Source of the DNA: Parabacteroides chinchillae
GTDB lineage: Bacteria; Bacteroidota; Bacteroidia; Bacteroidales; Tannerellaceae
Direction of reading: 5' to 3'
DNA: 64,000 bases
NCBI RefSeq assembly: GCF_900108035.1
Contig: NZ_FNVS01000009.1
Coordinates: 1-64,000, forward strand
In this document: piece after piece, positions 53,743 through 62,530 of the stretch
Position numbering within the stretch: the first letter of the stretch is position 1
Layout of the letters: every line of letters begins with the position of its first letter
The notes under the pieces: generated by a model
What the model was told of the DNA's origin: nothing
The model's database searches: none
What the model saw: only the letters and a program-made list of their open reading frames with translations
Translations under genes and position numbers: made by a program

Positions 53743-54615
53743 ATGAAGAAAGTATTAGTAGTATGTATCTGCACAGCCATGCTGGCCTCCTGTGGACAAA
53801 ATTCAGCCGATTATAAGAAGCTGAAAGCTGAAAATGATTCTCTGAGACTGGAGAATACCCGCAACACTGACGAAATTAATGAAATGCTGAACACATTAAA
53901 CGATGTAGAAGCAGACTTTCAATCAATACGTGATGCCGAAAATTATTTAACCATCCAACAACAAACAGGTGGTGAAATGAATCTGAGCAAACGCGAACAG
54001 ATTAAGCAGAATATGGAGTTAATCACTGAAACTTTGAAGAAGAACAAAGAACAGATTAACCAATTGCAGGATAAACTAAAGAAAAGCGGAATTCAATCGG
54101 CAGCACTGAAAAAGACTATAGACCGCCTATCTTCCGAGCTTGATCAAAAAGCTACAATGATTGTTGCTTTACAAGAAGATTTAGCTAAAAAAAATATCCG
54201 CATCCAGGAATTGGACGAAATGGTCTCATCTTTAAATGAAGATGTGGAAACTCTGGCAGCTACAACAGCTGCTCAATCCGAAAAAATAAATGCGCAAGAT
54301 CAAACAATCAACACCGCTTATTATTGTTTCGGCACATCCAAAGAATTGAAAGATCAGAAAATTCTTTCCGGCGGCGGCCTATTTGCAAAATCAAAAGTAT
54401 TGCAAAGTGGTTTTAACAAGGATTATTTTATTTCTATCGATATCCGAGAAGTAAAAGAAATACCTTTATTTGCAAGTAAAGCAAAACTAAGATCCAATCA
54501 TCCGGAAGGTTCTTATGAATTTGTAAAAGACGAAGATAACAACCTGACACTTAAAATCACAGATACAAAAGCATTCTGGAGTTTAGGTAAATATCTGGTA
54601 ATTGAAGTAGGATGA
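53743..54615 (+). CDS. Coiled-coil lipoprotein, 290 aa
   Basis: The lipobox is AMLASC (Cys17). Residues about 25-185 are almost one continuous heptad-like helix (KLKAENDSLRLENTRNTDEI, LKKNKEQINQLQDKLKKSG, KTIDRLSSELDQKATMIVALQEDLAKK). A globular C-terminus of about 100 residues follows (YYCFGTSKELKDQKILSGGGLFAKSKVLQSGFNKDYFISIDIREVKEIPLFASKAKL). It probably stands off a membrane in the periplasm. This class is widespread in Bacteroidales and unassigned. It overlaps the next gene by ATGA. Confidence 0.8.
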   Translation: MKKVLVVCICTAMLASCGQNSADYKKLKAENDSLRLENTRNTDEINEMLNTLNDVEADFQSIRDAENYLTIQQQTGGEMNLSKREQIKQNMELITETLKKNKEQINQLQDKLKKSGIQSAALKKTIDRLSSELDQKATMIVALQEDLAKKNIRIQELDEMVSSLNEDVETLAATTAAQSEKINAQDQTINTAYYCFGTSKELKDQKILSGGGLFAKSKVLQSGFNKDYFISIDIREVKEIPLFASKAKLRSNHPEGSYEFVKDEDNNLTLKITDTKAFWSLGKYLVIEVG

Positions 54616-55307
54616 CGAAATACAAAAATCTATTCATAGACTTAGACGATACCCTTTGGGATACGTATCACAACAATAAAGAATGCCTCGAAGAGATTTA
54701 TAATGCCTACAATTTCGGGCGTTATTATGCCTCCTTCGAGGCTTTCTTTGATATATATATGCCCAACAATATAGATTTATGGGCTAAATATCGTACCGGA
54801 GAAATAAACCGGCAAACACTTATTATCGAACGCTTCCGTTATATGACCCGTCCGATGGGTATTGAAGATGTCAAATCCATTATGGAATTAAATAATGATT
54901 TTTTGCAACGGACTACAAAGAAAACCCGTCTAATTCCGGGAGCCATCGAACTGCTGGAATACCTCCGTCCATCTTACAGAATGTTCATTCTTTCAAATGG
55001 ATTCAGGGAAGTACAATTCAAGAAACTACATAATTCCGGCCTCGCCCCTTACTTTGAGCGTATGGTATTGTCTGAAGATGCCAATATACAAAAGCCACAT
55101 AAAGAAATATTTGATTTTGCCCTGCGTAATACAAACTCCCGCAGAAATGAAAGTTTAATGATAGGAGACAGCTGGGATGCTGACATTATAGGAGCTTACA
55201 ATTCAAAGATAGACCAAGTCTGGTTTAACCCCGAAGGTCTTCCTGCCGGGCATTTCACTCCAACATACACTGTATATTCTTTGGAAGAAATAAAAAAAAT
55301 CCTTTAA
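54612..55307 (+). CDS. YjjG-type noncanonical pyrimidine nucleotidase (HAD family)
   Basis: 231 residues. The HAD motif I is LFIDLDDTLWDTY (Asp nucleophile near residue 9). A helical cap follows, motif II is FILSNGF, motif III Lys lies in NIQKPHKEIFDFAL and motif IV is MIGDSWDADIIGAYN. YjjG enzymes dephosphorylate dUMP, dTMP and modified pyrimidine nucleotides, cleaning the nucleotide pool. It is last in the operon and co-translated with the lipoprotein gene. Confidence 0.9.
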   Translation: MTKYKNLFIDLDDTLWDTYHNNKECLEEIYNAYNFGRYYASFEAFFDIYMPNNIDLWAKYRTGEINRQTLIIERFRYMTRPMGIEDVKSIMELNNDFLQRTTKKTRLIPGAIELLEYLRPSYRMFILSNGFREVQFKKLHNSGLAPYFERMVLSEDANIQKPHKEIFDFALRNTNSRRNESLMIGDSWDADIIGAYNSKIDQVWFNPEGLPAGHFTPTYTVYSLEEIKKIL

Positions 55308-55357
55308 GATTTTATCTGGTAAATAAATCAACCAAAAGCAGGGGCATATCCTTCCAG

Positions 55358-56371
55358 CTATTCTTTACGGTCTATTAAATACTGCTGAAATCCTTCGGAA
55401 TACTCAACGCGATAGCCAGTATCAACAGAATCAGAACAGATAAGATAATATTCTATTTCCGGAATTTTTATTTTCAAAGCCTTTGCTCCGTTTGAGCCCA
55501 ATACCATAATAGCCGTAGCACAAGCATCAGCAATCATACCTTCCGGTGCAATAACAGTTGCCCCCAAAACATCCCGTTGTACAGGACATCCTTCACGAGG
55601 GTCAATAGTATGTGCATATTTCTTACCATCTTTCACATAAAAATTGCGGTAATTACCAGAGGTCGCCAATCCGTGGCGGCCACACAAAGAAACAATATCC
55701 TGTAAATCCTGCGTCATACCGGAAGCATCGTCTATAGGCTTTGTTATACCTATACGCCAGCACTCTCCTTTGGAATTCATCCCTTTGGCAACCACTTCTC
55801 CCCCAAAATCGATCATAAAATTTTGGATACCTTTACTTTCAAACAGCCGGGCAATCATGTCACATACCGTACCATCAGCCAATGAAGATGCGTTAAGCAA
55901 TAAACGGGGATCATCCTTTTGAATTTGCCCGTTTACCAAATGCACTTTCTGATAACCGACAAAGGCTTTAACACTATCAATATGCTGAGGGGTAACACTA
56001 TCTTTTTTGCTAAATCCAAACCCCCACAAATTAATGATAGGAGCACATGTAATATCATAAGCACCATCTGTTTGTTCGGAAACATATATAGCCGTATTAA
56101 ATAGCTTGGCAAAAAGCGAATCTTCCACAGACATATTTGTATTCCGGTTTATTTGGGAAATAACAGATGTAGAATCAAATGCATTAAACAAATGATAAAA
56201 ACGCTCAAACTCTGCATTTATTTCGTCCGTTAACGGTTGCTTATATTCATACTTAACCGTATAAGGGGTATGTAACTGACCTGTCAACGTATAATACTGT
56301 TGTTTAGGTTGACAAGACATTTGCAGCAAAAACAAACTACCCCAAAGCAGACAAAACAATACAGATTTCAT
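55358..56371 (-). CDS. apbE: ApbE-family FAD:protein FMN transferase
   Basis: 337 residues with a lipoprotein signal (LLQMSC, Cys20). YDITCAPIINLWGFG, LLNASSLADGTVCDMIARLFESKGIQNFMIDFGGEVVAKG, HGLATSGNYRNFYVKDGKKYAHTIDPREGCPV and ATVIAPEGMIADACATAIMVLG are ApbE signatures. It transfers FMN from FAD onto threonine residues of periplasm-facing proteins such as the NQR and RNF subunits. It starts 6 bp after the prfC stop, so it is probably its downstream partner. Confidence 0.94.
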   Translation of the reverse strand: MKSVLFCLLWGSLFLLQMSCQPKQQYYTLTGQLHTPYTVKYEYKQPLTDEINAEFERFYHLFNAFDSTSVISQINRNTNMSVEDSLFAKLFNTAIYVSEQTDGAYDITCAPIINLWGFGFSKKDSVTPQHIDSVKAFVGYQKVHLVNGQIQKDDPRLLLNASSLADGTVCDMIARLFESKGIQNFMIDFGGEVVAKGMNSKGECWRIGITKPIDDASGMTQDLQDIVSLCGRHGLATSGNYRNFYVKDGKKYAHTIDPREGCPVQRDVLGATVIAPEGMIADACATAIMVLGSNGAKALKIKIPEIEYYLICSDSVDTGYRVEYSEGFQQYLIDRKE

Positions 56372-56377
56372 ATTTCC

Positions 56378-57958
56378 TTAAAATTCAGATGTAAAATGGA
56401 ATTTAATATCCGGGAAATCATGTTGGGCCATTGTAAGAACATAATTTGAATCGGCAAGATAGACATCTCGGCCCTCCTTATCCAAAGCCATATATTGAGA
56501 TTTCCGCTTTTTAAAATTCTCTAAAGCTTCTGCGTTATCACTTTCAATCCAACATGCCTTATATAAACTGATCGGCTCCCATTTACATTGGGCTCCGTAT
56601 TCGTGTAGCAGACGATATTGGATAACCTCAAACTGAAGTTGTCCTACTGTTCCAATGATTTTACGGCCGTTAAACTGATTTGTAAATAACTGCGCAACTC
56701 CTTCATCCATCAATTGCTCAATACCTTTATTAAGCTGTTTGGCTTTCATCGGATCAGCATTTTCAATATACTTAAACATTTCAGGAGAAAAGCTAGGCAA
56801 GCCTTTAAAGTGAAGTTCTTCGCCGGATGTCAAAGTATCTCCTATCTTGAAATTTCCAGTATCAGGCAAACCGATAATATCACCTGCAAAAGCTTCGTCT
56901 ACTACTTCTTTCTTTTGTGCCATAAATGCTGTCGGACTACTAAAACGCATCTGTTTACCAAAACGAACATGTTTATAATTGGCATTACGTTCGAAACGGC
57001 CCGAACAAACTTTCACAAAAGCAATACAGCTACGATGGTTAGGGTCCATATTAGCATGTATTTTAAAAATAAAGCCCGTAAAATTTTCTTCTTCCGGATC
57101 AACCACACGTTCCTCCGCTTGTATAGGACGAGGAAAAGGAGCAATATTTATAAAACAATCCAGCAATTCCTTTACACCAAAATTATTCAGTGCCGAACCA
57201 AAAAATACAGGAGCAATATCACCACGCAAATAGGTATCTATATCAAATTCAGGGTATACACCCTCTATCAATTCAATATCCTGACGTAGCTTTTCTGCTT
57301 GCATGGAATCTATATAAGTCTCCAATTCCGGACTATTTATATCTTTAAACTCTACGTTCTCTGTTACATATTGCTTGCTCGGAGTATACAGGTTCAGTTT
57401 CTGTTCATAGATATTATAAACACCTTTGAAGCGTTGTCCCATATCGATAGGCCAACTCAGCGGACGCACATTTATGTGTAATTCTTCTTCTATTTCATCT
57501 AACAAATCAAATGGGTCTTTACCGTCACGGTCCATCTTATTTACAAAAACAATAACCGGAGTTTTACGCATGCGGCACACTTCCATCAATTTGCGTGTCT
57601 GCGCTTCCACACCCTTTGCTATATCAATAACAATAATAACACTGTCTACAGCCGTTAGAGTACGAAATGTATCTTCGGCGAAATCCTGGTGCCCGGGGGT
57701 ATCCAGAATATTGATTTTATGATCATTATAATCGAAAGCCATTACAGAAGTCGCGACAGAAATACCACGTTGTTTTTCTATTTCCATCCAATCGGAAGTT
57801 GCTGTTTTTTTAATCTTATTAGATTTAACTGCACCGGCAACATGTATGGCACCTCCAAAAAGCAATAATTTCTCCGTTAACGTAGTCTTACCAGCATCCG
57901 GGTGGCTGATGATAGCAAATGTTCTTCTTCTCTTTATTTCTTCTGAATATTGACCCAT
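56378..57958 (-). CDS. prfC: Peptide chain release factor 3
   Basis: 526 residues, full length. The GTPase domain has [21 protein letters not shown] (G1), GISVATSVM (G2), [12 protein letters not shown] (G3) and VNKMDRDG (G4). The RF3-specific C-terminus has [19 protein letters not shown]. It recycles RF1 and RF2 from the ribosome after termination. Confidence 0.97.
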   Translation of the reverse strand: MGQYSEEIKRRRTFAIISHPDAGKTTLTEKLLLFGGAIHVAGAVKSNKIKKTATSDWMEIEKQRGISVATSVMAFDYNDHKINILDTPGHQDFAEDTFRTLTAVDSVIIVIDIAKGVEAQTRKLMEVCRMRKTPVIVFVNKMDRDGKDPFDLLDEIEEELHINVRPLSWPIDMGQRFKGVYNIYEQKLNLYTPSKQYVTENVEFKDINSPELETYIDSMQAEKLRQDIELIEGVYPEFDIDTYLRGDIAPVFFGSALNNFGVKELLDCFINIAPFPRPIQAEERVVDPEEENFTGFIFKIHANMDPNHRSCIAFVKVCSGRFERNANYKHVRFGKQMRFSSPTAFMAQKKEVVDEAFAGDIIGLPDTGNFKIGDTLTSGEELHFKGLPSFSPEMFKYIENADPMKAKQLNKGIEQLMDEGVAQLFTNQFNGRKIIGTVGQLQFEVIQYRLLHEYGAQCKWEPISLYKACWIESDNAEALENFKKRKSQYMALDKEGRDVYLADSNYVLTMAQHDFPDIKFHFTSEF

Positions 57959-58018
57959 TGTTATATCTTAAATTCGTTTTGTTATTTTCAATCTTACTAA
58001 AAAGGGAATTTTTCTATT

Positions 58019-58885
58019 TTACAAAAACAACCGCTCTAAACAATTCCGTAAACTTTCTTCCCAATGTGGAATAATAAGGCCATAAGTTTCTTTTATTTTC
58101 CGCTTATTCAACACGCTATAATGAGGGCGTGGGGCACGTACCGGATAATCTTTCGTTTCTATAGGAACTACACGGGGCGTTAAACCTGCCAATTGTATAA
58201 TTTTTACTGTAAAATCATACCAACTGCATACGCCTTCTCCTGAAAAATGATAAATACCGGGACAATACGCATCATCTTCTCCCTGTTTTATGACCTCTAA
58301 TATGGCAATAGCCAAATCTCCGGCATAAGTAGGCGAACCGATCTGATCAAATATAAAACGTAATTCATCACGCTCCTTACCTAAGCGAAGTACTGTCTTT
58401 ACAAAGTTGTTTCCATATTCCGAATACAACCAGGCTGTACGGATAATTACTGCGTCTGTACAAACTTCCTGTAAAGCTATTTCACCCTCCAGTTTGGTAC
58501 GGCCGTAAACAGATACCGGGCATGTCCTGTCTGTTTCTATATAAGGACGGAAATTTGTTCCGTCAAATACATAATCCGTAGAAATATGAATCACACGGGC
58601 ACCAACAATACTGGCAGCTTCACCTAGATAACGTACGGCATCCCGATTAATACGGGTACATAAATCTATATCATCTTCAGCTTTATCAACAGCCGTATAA
58701 GCAGCACAATTCACAATATAATCGACAGCATGAGTCTGCACAAACGAACAAACAACCTCTTTATTACAGAGATCTAATGTATCGACATCCGTGAATAAAA
58801 AATTAAACCGGGGATATTTTCCAGAAAGTTGACGGAGTGAATTACCCAATTGACCATTGGCACCGGTTACTAAAACAGTCTTCAT
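58019..58885 (-). CDS. rfbD: dTDP-4-dehydrorhamnose reductase
   Basis: 288 residues of the short-chain dehydrogenase fold. VTGANGQLGNSLRQLSGKY binds NADPH, VDYIVNCAAYTAVDKAEDD, VIHISTDYVFDGTNFRPYIETD and the catalytic YGRTKLEGE are present. It makes dTDP-L-rhamnose for surface polysaccharide. The other rml genes are not beside it; instead it follows a DUF4924 gene by 6 bp. Confidence 0.94.
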   Translation of the reverse strand: MKTVLVTGANGQLGNSLRQLSGKYPRFNFLFTDVDTLDLCNKEVVCSFVQTHAVDYIVNCAAYTAVDKAEDDIDLCTRINRDAVRYLGEAASIVGARVIHISTDYVFDGTNFRPYIETDRTCPVSVYGRTKLEGEIALQEVCTDAVIIRTAWLYSEYGNNFVKTVLRLGKERDELRFIFDQIGSPTYAGDLAIAILEVIKQGEDDAYCPGIYHFSGEGVCSWYDFTVKIIQLAGLTPRVVPIETKDYPVRAPRPHYSVLNKRKIKETYGLIIPHWEESLRNCLERLFL

Positions 58886-58891
58886 AACAAT

Positions 58892-59440
58892 TTAATCTTC
58901 TAGTTTCAGTTCTCCGTTCATATCTTCACGATACTTTTCGGCAAGCAAAGCTAAAAAAGAACTGATTTGTTTTATAGCTTCCATCGTTTCCGCACCCACT
59001 TCTTTTCCTTGCATCTTCAGAAGCAGATAACCATAAACAGCAGCAAAACAAGTTTCAATCTCCGGTAAATCCTGTCCACCCGATTTTGCACGCAATTGTA
59101 CAATATAAGGAAGGGTTTTATAATAAGCGCCATTATAAACCATCTCTTTCGGAGACTTCAACAACCGTAAATGCAGATCAGTAAGTGCTATAATGACATT
59201 TTTGTTTAATTGGATATGCCCATTTTCCATAACACCTTCCGAACGCATCATTTCGATCAATTCTTCATACCACTGTTCTATTTCTTTCTTCACTTCATCC
59301 GATTGGTCATAATGGGCTATCACCGTACGACGAATTGAATCCATATCAAACTTGTTTGCACGAATCAAATCTTCTACCTGCCACATATAAAGCAGATATT
59401 CGGCTATATTTTCTTTTCTTTTTTGTCTGGCTACAATCAT
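58892..59440 (-). CDS. DUF4924 family protein, 182 aa
   Basis: A cytoplasmic, mostly helical protein: KRKENIAEYLLYMWQVEDLIRANKFD, YDQSDEVKKEIEQWYEELIEMMRSEGV, NKNVIIALTDLHLRLLKSPKE and AVYGYLLLKMQGKEV. It is a well-conserved Bacteroidetes family without assigned function. It is coupled by a four-base overlap to the Mur-ligase-like gene upstream and lies 6 bp before rfbD, so the three form one envelope-related operon. Confidence 0.82.
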   Translation of the reverse strand: MIVARQKRKENIAEYLLYMWQVEDLIRANKFDMDSIRRTVIAHYDQSDEVKKEIEQWYEELIEMMRSEGVMENGHIQLNKNVIIALTDLHLRLLKSPKEMVYNGAYYKTLPYIVQLRAKSGGQDLPEIETCFAAVYGYLLLKMQGKEVGAETMEAIKQISSFLALLAEKYREDMNGELKLED

Positions 59441-60366
59441 AGCTGCAAAGATAAGCTATATTCGGATAATGCCTTATAAAAATCAGTATCTTTAACTCCT
59501 AACTGCCGGCAAGCCAAGCGTGCAGCATTCAGATTTATCAAAAAATATGTATCCGGAATATAAACGGGAAAATCTCCATAACGCGTACTGAGAAAAACCT
59601 GCCCGTCTTTTTCTATTACCTGATGGCTGTCATAAGGAATAGCCGTAATATCAGTTCGTACTTCTTCTGCCAACCGGGTTACTGCAGAATCTGCACTGTA
59701 ATAGATTAGTTTTCCTTCCCTTTCAATAGAGGTAGTAAAAGCCTGATAGGTACCCAAATAATCTTCAGAGGTTGCATGTCCGGTCTTATCCGACCATGAC
59801 AGATTGGTCAATACGGCTATATGAGGACGATAAAATTCAAGTTGGCCATGTTGATCCAGGACAGAAGTAACATGTTCATCACCCTCAACCAATGCTATAC
59901 GCGACTCATAACTCAGATGCACGCGGCTGGGAAGCAATGGAACTTCACTGGTAAGAGCATAATCGAAAGCTAACTTTTGTTGCTTCAAGGCACTTACCAT
60001 CATGGAAATAATTGTTTTTTTCCCTCGACTTCCAGCTACCACAACCCGGGTTTTAGAACGTGTACGCTGATAAATAAATTCCGGAACCGACTGAATAAGC
60101 AACCCTAATTCTTTTGCTCTTACCAGTTCTGGATTATTCTGTTCCACATTAGCCCCCAGTACTACAGTATAAATATCTTTTGTTAATCTCTCCGGAAACC
60201 ATCCGTCTCCGTAGCAGGCACAACCAGATTCACTCAATTTTATAAAAGCAGTGTCTGATATTCCTGTTCCGGAAACTGTCACGTCATAACCTTTTTCACG
60301 AATTGCTAAAGCTAAGTCCAATATTATCGGTTCGGTTACGGAGATCAAATGAACTTTTCGCATCAT
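59437..60366 (-). CDS. Mur-ligase-family protein lacking the C-terminal domain, 309 aa
   Basis: The first 95 residues form a MurC/Mpl-type N-terminal Rossmann domain (VHLISVTEPIILDLALAIREKGYDVTVSG). The central ATPase part has VVVAGSRGKKTIISMMVSALKQ (P-loop at 112-118), VEGDEHVTS and AVLTNLSWSDKTGH. The canonical P-loop GTHGKTT appears as GSRGKKT, so the conserved His is Arg and one Thr is Lys. MurC and Mpl are about 450 residues; this protein ends after the central domain, with no Mur ligase C-terminal domain and no second frame downstream. It may be a regulatory or altered paralogue. It is the first gene of the operon with DUF4924 and rfbD. Confidence 0.75.
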   Translation of the reverse strand: MMRKVHLISVTEPIILDLALAIREKGYDVTVSGTGISDTAFIKLSESGCACYGDGWFPERLTKDIYTVVLGANVEQNNPELVRAKELGLLIQSVPEFIYQRTRSKTRVVVAGSRGKKTIISMMVSALKQQKLAFDYALTSEVPLLPSRVHLSYESRIALVEGDEHVTSVLDQHGQLEFYRPHIAVLTNLSWSDKTGHATSEDYLGTYQAFTTSIEREGKLIYYSADSAVTRLAEEVRTDITAIPYDSHQVIEKDGQVFLSTRYGDFPVYIPDTYFLINLNAARLACRQLGVKDTDFYKALSEYSLSLQL

Positions 60367-60379
60367 ATATAATTTGCGG

Positions 60380-60387
60380 CAAATGTA
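60380..60387 (-). promoter_or_regulatory. -7 box of the Mur-ligase-like operon
   Basis: TACATTTG on the minus strand, a full match, 13 bp before the ATG, giving a very short leader. Confidence 0.45.
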
Positions 60388-60470
60388 CGATAAATTAACC
60401 GATATGCGATTTCAGGTTTTGTAAAAAGTTGTTCCATTTTGACAAAAACAGAACAACTCCTTATGAAAAA

Positions 60471-60536
60471 GATCGGGATGATTACAAAAAATGTTCCCGA
60501 TGATTTTAAAAAAAGATCGGGATGATTTTATTACTT
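60471..60536. repeat. 22-bp-period array E, three units
   Basis: Units at 60471, 60493 and 60515 begin GATCGGGATGATT, GTTCCCGATGATT and GATCGGGATGATT. A-rich spacers follow the first two and a mixed AT spacer the last. The core is the same as in array A, 54 kb away. A hairpin-like pair GTTGTTC / GAACAAC (60428-60434, 60451-60457) lies just before it. The array lies between divergent promoters of the Mur-ligase-like operon and the LysE gene. Confidence 0.82.
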
Positions 60537-60618
60537 CCACACACATTATAGTATAACCCAAATTATCTTCAATAAATCCTTTTTATGTTTTTACCTTTTT
60601 TTATCAGTATAATGGACG

Positions 60619-60626
60619 TATCTTTG
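60619..60626 (+). promoter_or_regulatory. -7 box of the LysE-family gene
   Basis: TATCTTTG, a full match, 35 bp before the ATG. Confidence 0.5.
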
Positions 60627-60660
60627 TAGTCGGAATTCAAGAGAAAAGCGTTAATTCAGA

Positions 60661-61320
60661 ATGCTCGGAACGATAACAAAAGGTTTAATAATAGGCATAT
60701 TAGTATCGGCACCAATGGGACCGATAGGTATGCTCTGCATACAAAGAACGCTAAACAAAGGACGATGGCATGGTTTTATTACAGGTTTGGGAGCTGCCCT
60801 TTCAGATGTATTATATGCGGCTTTCACATGTCTGGGAATGGGAGTTGTTGTAAACTTTGTTGAAGCCAATCAAGCTCCGTTACAAATTATAGGAAGTATT
60901 GTTCTGGGCATTTTCGGCTATTATATATATCAAAGCAACCCAGTAAAGAACATAAAGAAACAAAGAGAGAAAAAATTATCGTTTACGCAGGATTTCATTA
61001 CAGCCTTCTTACTCACCTTTAGTAACGTCTTAATCGTATTATTATATATAGGTTTGTTTGCCCGTTTCGGTTTTGTTTTACCGGACTCTTCCATATGGAT
61101 GTTGGCCGGAGGAATCGGTTGTATCGGAGTAGGCGCCATATTATGGTGGTTCGGCATAACGTATATAGTAGCAAAACTAAGAAAATGGTTTAACGTAAGA
61201 GGTATATGGATGTTAAACAGAATAGTAGGTACCATAATTATTGTATTATCGATTATAGGCGTATTATCCGTATTACTCACTTCCTATTTCCACGTGCCAT
61301 TAATCCAAATCTATATTTAA
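60661..61320 (+). CDS. LysE/RhtB-family amino-acid exporter
   Basis: 219 residues with six membrane segments. GLIIGILVSAPMGPIGMLCIQRTLNKGRWHGFITGLGAALSDVLYAAFTCLG is the typical LysE start: the G-x-x-x-G-P-x-x repeat and the conserved Asp in the third helix. The C-terminal half has LTFSNVLIVLLYIGLFARFGF. Family members export amino acids or related small compounds with proton exchange; the substrate is not assignable. It is followed 2 bp later by the CBM9-like gene. Confidence 0.88.
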   Translation: MLGTITKGLIIGILVSAPMGPIGMLCIQRTLNKGRWHGFITGLGAALSDVLYAAFTCLGMGVVVNFVEANQAPLQIIGSIVLGIFGYYIYQSNPVKNIKKQREKKLSFTQDFITAFLLTFSNVLIVLLYIGLFARFGFVLPDSSIWMLAGGIGCIGVGAILWWFGITYIVAKLRKWFNVRGIWMLNRIVGTIIIVLSIIGVLSVLLTSYFHVPLIQIYI

Positions 61321-61321
61321 A

Positions 61322-61966
61322 ATGAAAAGTCTGAAAGTACCTTATTTGGAAATGCTGGATGTATTATCACCATCTTCCATTGATCCTGTATTGGAAAAAT
61401 ATGCACAACGCGAATATGTCGACGTGCTTAACTGGAAATCAGAATACGGTTACAAACCAATTGTCGCATTCGACATAGCCCGTTCCAAAACACATTTGTA
61501 TATCCGCTATTTTGTAAAAGGCAATAGTCTCAAAGCGGAATACGGCATAAACAATTCTCCTGTCCACCAGGATAGTTGTGTAGAGTTTTTTATGCAGAAG
61601 GCTGGAGATTCCAACTATATGAACTTTGAATTCAATTGCATTGGGACTTGTGATGCAGCCCGGCGCGAATCCAGAGAAAATAAAAGCTCATTATCCCAGG
61701 AAGAATATGCATCTATCAAAACCTATTCTTCCTTAGGAACTAAACCTTTCCCGGAAAAAGAAGGTGTGTTTGCCTGGGAACTCACTGTTGTTATTCCTTT
61801 TACCTTAATGGGGCTAGACCCAAATAATCTTCCACAAAAGATCATGGGAAACTTCTACAAATGTGCAGATAACACACAATTCCCTCATTTTGTAAGTTGG
61901 AATCCGATTGATTTACCGGAACCCGATTTCCATTGTCCAAAATTTTTCGGAGAAATTTATTTATAA
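61322..61966 (+). CDS. Carbohydrate-binding family 9-like protein, 214 aa
   Basis: No signal peptide is visible, so it is probably cytoplasmic, unlike typical CBM9 modules. The beta-sandwich pattern is clear: YKPIVAFDIARSKTHLYIRYFVKG, VHQDSCVEFFMQKAGDSNYMNFEFNCIGTCDAARR, FAWELTVVIPFTLMG and GNFYKCADNTQFPHFVSWNPIDLPEPDFHCPKFFGEIYL. The DSCVEFF and FHCPKFFGEI motifs are those of the CBM9_2 group of Bacteroidetes. Its pairing with a LysE exporter two bases upstream is unexplained by either family. Confidence 0.8.
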   Translation: MKSLKVPYLEMLDVLSPSSIDPVLEKYAQREYVDVLNWKSEYGYKPIVAFDIARSKTHLYIRYFVKGNSLKAEYGINNSPVHQDSCVEFFMQKAGDSNYMNFEFNCIGTCDAARRESRENKSSLSQEEYASIKTYSSLGTKPFPEKEGVFAWELTVVIPFTLMGLDPNNLPQKIMGNFYKCADNTQFPHFVSWNPIDLPEPDFHCPKFFGEIYL

Positions 61967-61967
61967 C

Positions 61968-62005
61968 AAAAAAGCCCGCAGATCAATGATCTGCGGGCTT
62001 TTTTG
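61968..62005. terminator. Bidirectional terminator
   Basis: AAAAAGCCCGCAGATCA and TCTGCGGGCTTTTTT form a near-perfect stem with A- and T-tracts at both ends. It serves the plus-strand CBM9-like gene and the minus-strand DUF6249 gene. Confidence 0.92.
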
Positions 62006-62014
62006 TTCCATTTA

Positions 62015-62410
62015 TCATTTCTTTCCCATCTTCAACTCTATAACAAAGGCTACTATTAATCCTATACCGCCAAAAAGAAGAACAGAAGCACCATAAGCAG
62101 TACCAGCCATTTCATTTCTGTACCAATCGTCTGTCCCATTTAACACGAATAAAGTATTCATTATAAATCCTACCAACATTCCCAGCCCAAGACCTGAGAG
62201 TAGACATCCTATCTTTAAGCTGCTGAATGAAAAACAAGGAGAATAAGCCGACAAATGCAATTTATCCTCTAAAGAAGACATACCCTGTTTGTCGCTTAAT
62301 TTTTCAATAATGGCCATTCGTTCCTTACGGCGTAAAAACAATTCGGACAAGCCATATATCCCGGCAAACACAATACCAACGATCAGCGGAGTTGTAATAA
62401 AGTTCATCAT
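62015..62410 (-). CDS. DUF6249-like membrane protein, 131 aa
   Basis: Three membrane helices (about 6-24, 68-90 and 106-126). RRKERMAIIEKLSDKQG after the first helix matches the RxERMAxI loop of the DUF6249 protein at 36.9 kb. The loop between helices 1 and 2 is longer here and contains Ser/Phe-rich LSAYSPCFSFSSLKIG. Unlike the 36.9 kb copy, no ECF sigma gene is adjacent; the histidine kinase gene lies 120 bp upstream on the same strand. Confidence 0.68.
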   Translation of the reverse strand: MMNFITTPLIVGIVFAGIYGLSELFLRRKERMAIIEKLSDKQGMSSLEDKLHLSAYSPCFSFSSLKIGCLLSGLGLGMLVGFIMNTLFVLNGTDDWYRNEMAGTAYGASVLLFGGIGLIVAFVIELKMGKK

Positions 62411-62530
62411 ACCTTTCTCTATTTTAGTAAATAATTTGTTTATCTATTTGACGCAAACAAATTGATTCGGTTACAATTTCTTCTTAAAATTCACTCCGAA
62501 ACCAGCAAAAAACTATGACAGACAAAAATG

